Assembly: GCA_022712075.1 (NCBI GenBank) | Contig: JALAHE010000196.1 | Location: 1 to 5,278 of the forward strand | Source: Galactobacter sp. | GTDB taxonomy: Bacteria > Actinomycetota > Actinomycetes > Actinomycetales > Micrococcaceae | DNA: 5,278 bases | Direction of reading: 5' to 3' | Shown: piece after piece, positions 1-4,267 of the stretch | How the letters are laid out: each line of letters starts with the position of its first letter | Position numbering within the stretch: position 1 is the first letter of the stretch | Translations under genes and position numbers: made by a program | The notes under the pieces: model-generated | Databases searched by the model: none | Told to the model about the DNA's origin: nothing | What the model saw: only the letters and a program-made list of their open reading frames with translations

Positions 1-101
1 GCCTCGGGGGTACCGTGCGGCGTCGGGGTTTCGCCGCCGTCCATCGCCTCGAGGCGACGCACGAGGTCGTCCCAGGCCGCGGCGTCGTCTGGCCGGCTCA
101 T
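1..101 (-). CDS. Unidentified protein, N-terminal fragment (runs off left edge)
   Basis: An ATG at 101-99 on the minus strand opens a frame that stays open to the left edge, giving about 33 codons. The protein begins MSRPDDAAAWDDLVRRLE and continues with a Gly/Pro/Thr-rich stretch. The start overlaps the stop of the upstream hydrolase gene in an ATGA arrangement (98-101), a common sign of translational coupling within an operon. No strong Shine-Dalgarno sequence precedes it, which fits coupling. The first 18 residues are acidic and look helical; no signal peptide or membrane segment is visible in this part. I do not recognise the family from so short a piece. That it is a real gene is inferred from the overlap and the open frame. 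Confidence 0.55.
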   Translation of the reverse strand, partial: MSRPDDAAAWDDLVRRLEAMDGGETPTPHGTPE

Positions 102-889
102 GCCTGGGCCCCGGAATCGGCGGGCACGCCCGTCGCCTCGGCGACGGCCGCGACGGAGGCCTCGTTGATGAGCTCGGCGTCCCAGTCGAGTGTGGCGACG
201 TGGTAGCTCTCGTGCAGTTCCACTCGGCGCAGGCGCGTGCGCGCGGCGGGCGTGAGGCCCGCGAGTAGCGAGCGCAGCGAGGCGGGCGGCACCACGTGGT
301 CCTGGACCGAGTGGAAGAGGGTGATGGGCGCGACGACGCCGGGCAGTTGTCGGCGCACCGCCCTCTGCAGTCGGCGCAGCTCGGTGGCGGCGGCCGTCGG
401 GGTGACGTCGTAGGAGTTTTCCCTGCGGCCCGGTCGCGCGATGTCCTCGCCGATGGCCGGGGTGGACTTCAGGAAGGGGGCCAGGGCGCCGGAGAGGAAG
501 GCGAACCACGGCAGGCCATCGACGGCCGGGTTGACGAGCAGGACCGCGTCGGGTCGGCGCACGGCGCCGAGGTGCAGCGCGAGCGCGCCGCCCATCGAGA
601 TGCCGGCCACGACGACGTGGTCGTGGCTGCGCGCGAGCCGGTCGTACTCCCGTTCGAGCGCGCCGGTCCACGCCGTGTACGGCACGCCGATCATGTCCTC
701 CCAGCGGCTCGAGTGGCCCTCGAGGAGGGGCACCGAGACGTCGTAGCCGGCCGCCTCGAAGGCGCCGGCCCACAGGAACACCGAACCGGGGGTCGACGTG
801 AAGCCGTGGATGACGAGGACGGCCACGGGCGAGCGACCCTCGTGCACGTACGCGGCGAAGGTGTCGGCCGTGGAGATGTCCTTGGACAT
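98..889 (-). CDS. Alpha/beta hydrolase, Est30-like carboxylesterase / monoacylglycerol lipase type
   Basis: A 263-residue serine hydrolase expected to cleave carboxyl esters such as monoacylglycerols or short acyl esters; the true substrate is unknown. The oxyanion-hole motif HGFTST lies at residues 28-33. The nucleophile elbow GISMGG at 96-101 places the catalytic serine at 98. The acid is probably Asp197 (SVQDHVVPP) and the histidine His230 (ESYHVATLD). This spacing is close to that of Geobacillus Est30 (Ser94/Asp193/His223, about 247 residues). The segment LEGHSSRWEDM (56-66) matches the family's Gly-His-Gly region but reads GHS. There is no signal peptide, so it is probably cytoplasmic. 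The open frame extends upstream to 1003, but the ATG at 889 is preferred: GAGGAG (minus strand, 901-896) sits six bases before it and the homologous fold starts soon after. It is divergent from the acyltransferase gene and overlaps the next minus-strand gene by 4 bases. Both neighbours handling acyl esters is suggestive only. Confidence 0.88.
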   Translation of the reverse strand: MSKDISTADTFAAYVHEGRSPVAVLVIHGFTSTPGSVFLWAGAFEAAGYDVSVPLLEGHSSRWEDMIGVPYTAWTGALEREYDRLARSHDHVVVAGISMGGALALHLGAVRRPDAVLLVNPAVDGLPWFAFLSGALAPFLKSTPAIGEDIARPGRRENSYDVTPTAAATELRRLQRAVRRQLPGVVAPITLFHSVQDHVVPPASLRSLLAGLTPAARTRLRRVELHESYHVATLDWDAELINEASVAAVAEATGVPADSGAQA

Positions 890-920
890 GCGAGGCTCCT
901 CGAGGACGGGGAAAAGGACT

Positions 921-938
921 CTTAAGCTAGAGCCTAGC
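921..938. promoter_or_regulatory. Possible divergent promoter region with small inverted repeat
   Basis: This is the most AT-rich patch between the divergent hydrolase and acyltransferase genes. On the minus strand TAGGCT (936-931) and TAGCTT (929-924) fit the actinobacterial -10 pattern TANNNT and would give the hydrolase a leader of roughly 28-35 bases, consistent with its good ribosome-binding site. On the plus strand TAAGCT (923-928) could serve the acyltransferase with a leader of about 90 bases. The same patch holds the inverted repeat GCTAG-AGC-CTAGC (926-938). No convincing -35 element is seen for either direction, so this is tentative. Confidence 0.3.
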
Positions 939-1005
939 CGCGAACCCCTTCGCCGGCCTGTCTCGCCCGCCTCGTGGGCGCGGCACCGCGCAGTGCAGCG
1001 CAAGC

Positions 1006-1011
1006 AAGGAG
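1006..1011 (+). promoter_or_regulatory. Ribosome binding site AAGGAG for the acyltransferase
   Basis: AAGGAG lies 11 bases upstream of the GTG at 1023. It is the only good Shine-Dalgarno match near the possible starts and helps decide for GTG 1023 over the in-frame GTG at 993, which has no such site before it. The spacing is slightly longer than usual. Confidence 0.55.
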
Positions 1012-1022
1012 CACAGACGCCC

Positions 1023-1739
1023 GTGTTTTATTGGTTCGCCAAGACCTTTGTGGTGGGGCCGCTCGCGCGCCTCTTCTTCCGCCCTTGGGTGCGCGGGATG
1101 CATCACATCCCCTCTGAGGGTGCAGCGATCATCGCCTCCAACCACCTCTCGGTGAGCGATTCCATCTTCCTGCCCGTGATGGTGCCGCGGCCCATCTCCT
1201 TCCTGGCCAAGAAGGAGTACTTCACCGGCACCGGCTTCAAGGGGGCCATCAAGCGGCGCTTCTTCCTGCTGGCAAACCAGCTGCCCATGGACCGGGCGGG
1301 CGGCGAGGCCTCGCTCAAGTCGCTCGAGGCCGGGGAGGTGGCCCTGCGCGAGGGGCGCCTGCTTGGCATCTACCCCGAGGGGACGCGCAGCCCCGACGGG
1401 CGCATGTACCGCGGCAAAATCGGCGTGGCCAGGCTCGCGATCGAGACGGGCCTGCCGATCATCCCCGTGGCCATGATCGGCACCGACAAGGTGCAGCCGA
1501 TCGGCAAGGTGGTGCCGCACCTGCGCCGCGTGGGCATCATCGTGGGCGAGCCCATCGAGGTGGCCAAGGGTGACATCCGGGACCGCGCTGCCCTGCGCGA
1601 GCTCACGGACCGCGTGATGCGGGACATTCAGCGGCTCTCCGGCCAGGAGTACGTTGACCGCTACGCCGCCGACGTCAAGGCGGAGATCGCCGCCCGGGCC
1701 GAGGCGTTCAAGCACGAGCGCCCGGAGGGGCGGGCCTGA
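1023..1739 (+). CDS. plsC: 1-acyl-sn-glycerol-3-phosphate acyltransferase (PlsC family)
   Basis: A 238-residue membrane-associated acyltransferase expected to transfer an acyl chain to a lysophospholipid, most likely lysophosphatidate to phosphatidate in phospholipid synthesis. All four family blocks are present: NHLSVSD (40-46, the HX4D catalytic His41/Asp46), QLPMDR (86-91), YPEGTRS (117-123, glycerol-phosphate binding; Tyr replaces the more usual Phe) and IPVAMIG (147-153). The N-terminus, FYWFAKTFVVGPLARLFF, is an amphipathic or hydrophobic stretch fitting a membrane anchor. Start: the frame is open from 798, but GTG 1023 follows AAGGAG and gives the protein the usual start just before the FYW segment; GTG 993 is the alternative. 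The C-terminus (about 205-238) is charged and helical. It lies upstream of aroG on the same strand, with a 134-base gap and a separate aroG promoter, so co-transcription is uncertain. Its position resembles Rv2182c near aroG in M. tuberculosis. The substrate is inferred from family only. Confidence 0.92.
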   Translation: MFYWFAKTFVVGPLARLFFRPWVRGMHHIPSEGAAIIASNHLSVSDSIFLPVMVPRPISFLAKKEYFTGTGFKGAIKRRFFLLANQLPMDRAGGEASLKSLEAGEVALREGRLLGIYPEGTRSPDGRMYRGKIGVARLAIETGLPIIPVAMIGTDKVQPIGKVVPHLRRVGIIVGEPIEVAKGDIRDRAALRELTDRVMRDIQRLSGQEYVDRYAADVKAEIAARAEAFKHERPEGRA

Positions 1740-1749
1740 TCCGCCCTTC
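1725..1749 (+). terminator. Possible hairpin over the acyltransferase stop codon
   Basis: GAGGGGCGG (1725-1733) can pair with CCGCCCTTC (1741-1749), nine pairs including one G-T wobble, around a 7-base loop that holds the TGA stop. No T-run follows. In DNA this GC-rich such stems arise by chance, so it is only a candidate terminator or mRNA-end stabiliser. The rest of the gap up to the aroG promoter shows only other short GC-rich inverted repeats. Confidence 0.3.
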
Positions 1750-1861
1750 GCCGCCGCCCCGGAGCCGGGCGCTTGGGCGGGCGCGCGCTGCCGCGCGGCG
1801 CACATGACGCCCGCGGGTCCCTACGTGACGGCGGCTACGGCGTCCGCCTCGGTGCGCCCAC

Positions 1862-1867
1862 TAGGCT
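1862..1867 (+). promoter_or_regulatory. -10 element TAGGCT of a predicted leaderless aroG promoter
   Basis: TAGGCT fits the actinobacterial -10 pattern TANNNT. Its last T lies exactly seven bases before the GTG start codon at 1874, which would place transcription initiation at or next to the first base of the start codon. No Shine-Dalgarno sequence is present before the GTG. Together these indicate a leaderless mRNA. No good -35 match is seen about 17 bases upstream (GGCGTC at 1839-1844), which is common in this phylum. Confidence 0.65.
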
Positions 1868-1873
1868 GACGGG

Positions 1874-3253
1874 GTGAGTCTTCCAGTGCATACCCCGCTC
1901 GCCGGCACGCAGTCCGGACCCGCCACCGACCCCGCGCTGGATGCGTGGCGTCAGATGAACCCCAAGCAGCAGCCCAGCTGGGCCGGCACGCCGGAGCACG
2001 CCCGCGTGCTCTCCGAGCTCGGCACGCTGCCGCCGCTGGTCTTTGCCGGCGAGGTGGACGTGCTCAAGTCCCGCCTGGCCGCCGCCGCGCGCGGCGAGGC
2101 CTTCCTGCTGCAGGGCGGCGATTGCGCCGAGACCTTCTCCGCCGCGACCGCCGACCGCATCCAGGCCCGCGTCAAGACGATCCTGCAGATGGCCGTGGTG
2201 CTGACCTATGGCGCGCAGATGCCCGTCATCAAGATGGGCCGCATGGCAGGCCAGTTCGCCAAGCCGCGCTCCTCCGATGTGGAGACCCGCGGCGACGTCA
2301 CGCTGCCCGCCTTCCGCGGCGACATCGTCAACGGCTACGACTTCACGCCCGAGTCCCGCGCGCACAACCCGCAGCGCATGATCACGGCCTACAACACCTC
2401 GGCCTCCACGCTGAACCTCATCCGCGCGTTCACGCAGGGCGGCTTCGCCGATCTGCGCAGCGTGCACTCCTGGAACCAGGGCTTCATGGCGAACCCGGCG
2501 TACCACGAGTACGAGCAGCTGGCCGGCGAGATCGACCGCGCCGTGCACTTCATGGCGGCCTGCGGCGCCGACTTCGAGGCGCTCAAGCGCGCCGAGTTCT
2601 ACGCGGCCCACGAGGCGCTCCTGCTCGACTACGAGCGCGCGCTGACCCGCACCGACTCCCGCACCGGCCTGCCCTACGACACCTCGGGCCACTTCCTGTG
2701 GATCGGTGAGCGCACGCGCGAGCTGGACGGCGCCCACGTCGACTTCCTCTCCAAGGTCAAGAACCCGATCGGCGTGAAGCTCGGCCCCACCACCACGGGC
2801 CAGGACGCGATCGATCTGATCAACAAGCTCGATCCCGAGCGCGAGCCGGGCCGCCTGACCTTCATCACGCGCATGGGTGCCGGCAAGATCCGCGAGGCCC
2901 TGCCGCCCATCGTCCAGGCCGTCCGCGACGCCGGCGCCCAGGTCGTGTGGGTCACCGACCCCATGCACGGCAACACCATCACCTCCAAGAACGGCTACAA
3001 GACGCGCCGCTTCGAGGACGTGCTGGACGAGGTGCGCGGCTTCTTCGAGGTGCACCGTTCCCTCGGCACCATCCCGGGCGGCCTGCACGTCGAGATGACG
3101 GGCGACGACGTCGCCGAGTGCCTCGGCGGCTCCGACCCCGTGGTCGAGGAGCAGTTCGACGCGCTCTACGAGACCGTGGTCGACCCGCGCCTGAACCACG
3201 CGCAGTCGCTCGAGCTGGCCTTCCTCGTCGCGGAGGGCCTGGCCCGCCGCTGA
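1874..3253 (+). CDS. aroG: Class II 3-deoxy-D-arabino-heptulosonate-7-phosphate (DAHP) synthase
   Basis: A 459-residue cytoplasmic enzyme that condenses phosphoenolpyruvate and erythrose 4-phosphate to DAHP, the first step of the shikimate pathway to aromatic amino acids. It matches the M. tuberculosis AroG type (462 residues). The metal ligands are Cys84 (GGDCAETF), His365 (DPMHGN), Glu407 (HVEMTG) and Asp437 (DPRLN), matching Cys87, His369, Glu411 and Asp441 there. Substrate residues Lys302 (VKLGP) and Arg333 (ITRMG) match Lys306 and Arg337. Other family blocks include HEALLLDYERA and FLWIGERTREL. The extra N-terminal region and inserted helices typical of the allosterically regulated type II enzyme are present by length, so feedback control by aromatic amino acids, and partnership with a separate chorismate mutase as in M. 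tuberculosis, are plausible but not shown here. The GTG start at 1874 is supported by its fit to family length and by the -10 hexamer seven bases upstream. A strong hairpin follows the gene. The frame is intact, with nothing missing. Confidence 0.97.
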   Translation: MSLPVHTPLAGTQSGPATDPALDAWRQMNPKQQPSWAGTPEHARVLSELGTLPPLVFAGEVDVLKSRLAAAARGEAFLLQGGDCAETFSAATADRIQARVKTILQMAVVLTYGAQMPVIKMGRMAGQFAKPRSSDVETRGDVTLPAFRGDIVNGYDFTPESRAHNPQRMITAYNTSASTLNLIRAFTQGGFADLRSVHSWNQGFMANPAYHEYEQLAGEIDRAVHFMAACGADFEALKRAEFYAAHEALLLDYERALTRTDSRTGLPYDTSGHFLWIGERTRELDGAHVDFLSKVKNPIGVKLGPTTTGQDAIDLINKLDPEREPGRLTFITRMGAGKIREALPPIVQAVRDAGAQVVWVTDPMHGNTITSKNGYKTRRFEDVLDEVRGFFEVHRSLGTIPGGLHVEMTGDDVAECLGGSDPVVEEQFDALYETVVDPRLNHAQSLELAFLVAEGLARR

Positions 3254-3273
3254 GCCGGTCCGCTCCGGGTTTT

Positions 3274-3310
3274 CGGACAAACTCCTCGCCTCTGGCGGGG
3301 AGTTTGTCCG
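3274..3310 (+). terminator. Strong hairpin after aroG, probable intrinsic terminator
   Basis: CGGACAAACTCC (3274-3285) is the exact inverse of GGAGTTTGTCCG (3299-3310). The stem continues inward through a T-G wobble and CGCC/GGCG to a TCT loop (3291-3293), 17 pairs in all. It is followed by TTTCC, a short T-run, so termination on the plus strand is likely. An outer CCGG (3265-3268) could also pair with CCGG (3314-3317) across T-rich bulges. It starts 20 bases after the aroG stop and separates aroG from the phosphorylase gene. Confidence 0.8.
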
Positions 3311-3378
3311 TTTCCGGGGAGAAAAGGCACGACGACGCCCGCGCGCCCCGCGCTTTCGGCTCACGCGCCGCCTCGTGA

Positions 3379-3384
3379 AAGAAT
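3379..3384 (+). promoter_or_regulatory. Possible -10 element of a leaderless promoter for the phosphorylase gene
   Basis: AAGAAT ends in a T exactly seven bases before the ATG at 3391, the same geometry as at aroG. It keeps the important A at position 2 and T at position 6 of TANNNT but has A instead of T at position 1. No Shine-Dalgarno sequence lies at a usual distance (only GGGG one base before ATG). This suggests a leaderless transcript starting at the ATG, weaker in sequence than the aroG case. Confidence 0.45.
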
Positions 3385-3390
3385 CGGGGC

Positions 3391-4167
3391 ATGCTGACCC
3401 GTGGCGAGTTCCCGATCCTCGATGTTGATACCGACAAGAACGACCTGATCGGGGGATGGGACCGCGAGGCACACGCCCCGGACACCCTGCCCACCCGCAT
3501 GGTCATGGCCTTCCTCGGCCCCACCGTCGACCAGTTTGCCGCCGAGCGCGGCTGGGAGACCGCGGTGGAACTCGAGTCCATCACGCGCGACTTCCCGTAC
3601 TACGTCACGGAGCACCGCGGCGAGAAGGTCGCGATCGTGCTCGCGCCGCTCGGCGCCCCGGCCGCCGTGCAGAACCTCGAGTTCGGCCTGAACCTCGGCG
3701 TGAAGCACGTCGTGGCCGTTGGCTCCTGCGGCGCCCTGCACTCCCACGAGGAGAACGCCATGCTGGTGCCGACCCGCGCGCTGCGCGACGAGGGCACGAG
3801 CTACCACTACGCGCCGGCCGCCGAGTGGATCGAGCTGGAGCCCTCCTCGGTGCAGGCCGTCAAGGACGCGCTGGTCGCCGCCAACCGCGAGTTCGCCGAG
3901 GTCGCCACCTGGACCACCGACGGCTTCTACCGCGAGACCCCGGCCGTCATCGAGGCCCGCAAGGAGGCCGGCTGCGACGTCGTGGACATGGAGTGTTCCG
4001 CCCTCGCCGCCGCCTGCGCCTTCCGCGGCGCCGACTTCGCCCAGCTGCTCTACACGGCCGATTCGCTCGCCGACCTCGACGCGCACGATCCGCGCGGCTG
4101 GGGCATCGCCTCCCGCGCCACGGCGCTGGATCTGGCCCTCGACGCCGTGGTGCGCCTGGGCGCCTGA
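3391..4167 (+). CDS. Nucleoside phosphorylase-family protein, substrate unassigned
   Basis: A 258-residue cytoplasmic protein of the PNP/UDP phosphorylase fold (PF01048 type), expected to cleave the glycosidic bond of a nucleoside, normally with phosphate. Supporting blocks, compared with E. coli uridine phosphorylase, are APLGAP (85-90), the core turn LGVKHVVAVGSCGAL (102-116), MLVPTRALRDEGTSYHYAP (124-142, like the family's VLVTTASVRLDGASLHFAP), TTDGFYRET (175-183) and VDMECSAL (198-205). Glu201 is the ribose-binding glutamate; Asp199 stands where relatives have Glu. Asp224 (YTADSL) may correspond to the catalytic Asp of purine-type enzymes. The N-terminal phosphate-binding motif GDPxR is not recognisable, so it could be a hydrolase-like or diverged member. 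ATG 3391 is the first Met in frame, with a possible -10 hexamer seven bases before it. It stands alone between two terminators, with no obvious tie to aroG. Uridine, purine and AMP-nucleosidase-like activities all remain possible. Confidence 0.85.
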   Translation: MLTRGEFPILDVDTDKNDLIGGWDREAHAPDTLPTRMVMAFLGPTVDQFAAERGWETAVELESITRDFPYYVTEHRGEKVAIVLAPLGAPAAVQNLEFGLNLGVKHVVAVGSCGALHSHEENAMLVPTRALRDEGTSYHYAPAAEWIELEPSSVQAVKDALVAANREFAEVATWTTDGFYRETPAVIEARKEAGCDVVDMECSALAAACAFRGADFAQLLYTADSLADLDAHDPRGWGIASRATALDLALDAVVRLGA

Positions 4168-4198
4168 GGCGCCGGCCCGCTAGCACGGCCACAACGCG

Positions 4199-4243
4199 AA
4201 GGGGCCCGACGGCGGGTGGTTTCCACCCGCCGTCGGGCCCCTT
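4199..4243. terminator. Perfect 21-bp hairpin between convergent genes, probable bidirectional terminator
   Basis: The left arm (4199-4219) starts AAGGGGCCCGAC and the right arm (4223-4243) ends GTCGGGCCCCTT; all 21 positions pair around a TTT loop (4220-4222). It lies between the stop of the phosphorylase gene (4167, plus strand) and the stop of the kinase gene (4268, minus strand), so it can end both transcripts. The stem ends in TT on either strand, but no long T-run follows (GCTCTGT on plus, CGCGTTGTGG on minus), as is common for GC-rich actinobacteria. Confidence 0.88.
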
Positions 4244-4267
4244 GCTCTGTGCGTGGGTGCCGGGCGC

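Noticed and set aside
296..925. A 209-codon plus-strand open frame opposite the hydrolase
   Set aside because: It is a shadow of the hydrolase gene, Arg/Gly/Asp/Val-rich with no domain. The minus strand encodes a complete Ser-Asp-His hydrolase.
890..1003. N-terminal extension of the hydrolase back to 1003
   Set aside because: The extra 38 residues are Arg/Gly-rich and cover the likely promoter patch. The ATG at 889 has a well-spaced GAGGAG and fits the family length.
1757..1800. Further GC-rich inverted repeats downstream of the acyltransferase (for example GCGCGC-TGCC-GCGCG)
   Set aside because: Short G/C-only stems without a T-run are expected by chance in sequence of this composition.
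927..1805. A 292-codon minus-strand open frame opposite the acyltransferase
   Set aside because: Its composition is biased toward His/Ala/Arg/Gly with no recognisable motif, and it lies opposite a gene with all four PlsC blocks.
1835..3472. A 545-codon open frame on the minus strand opposite aroG
   Set aside because: It is a mirror of the strongly conserved aroG coding strand. Its translation is low-complexity (Ala/Gly/Arg/His/Val-rich) with no domain, as expected for an antisense frame in very GC-rich DNA.
3361..4086. Minus-strand open frame opposite the phosphorylase gene, and plus-strand alternative frames there
   Set aside because: They have biased composition and no motifs. The plus-strand frame at 3391-4167 carries clear phosphorylase-family blocks.
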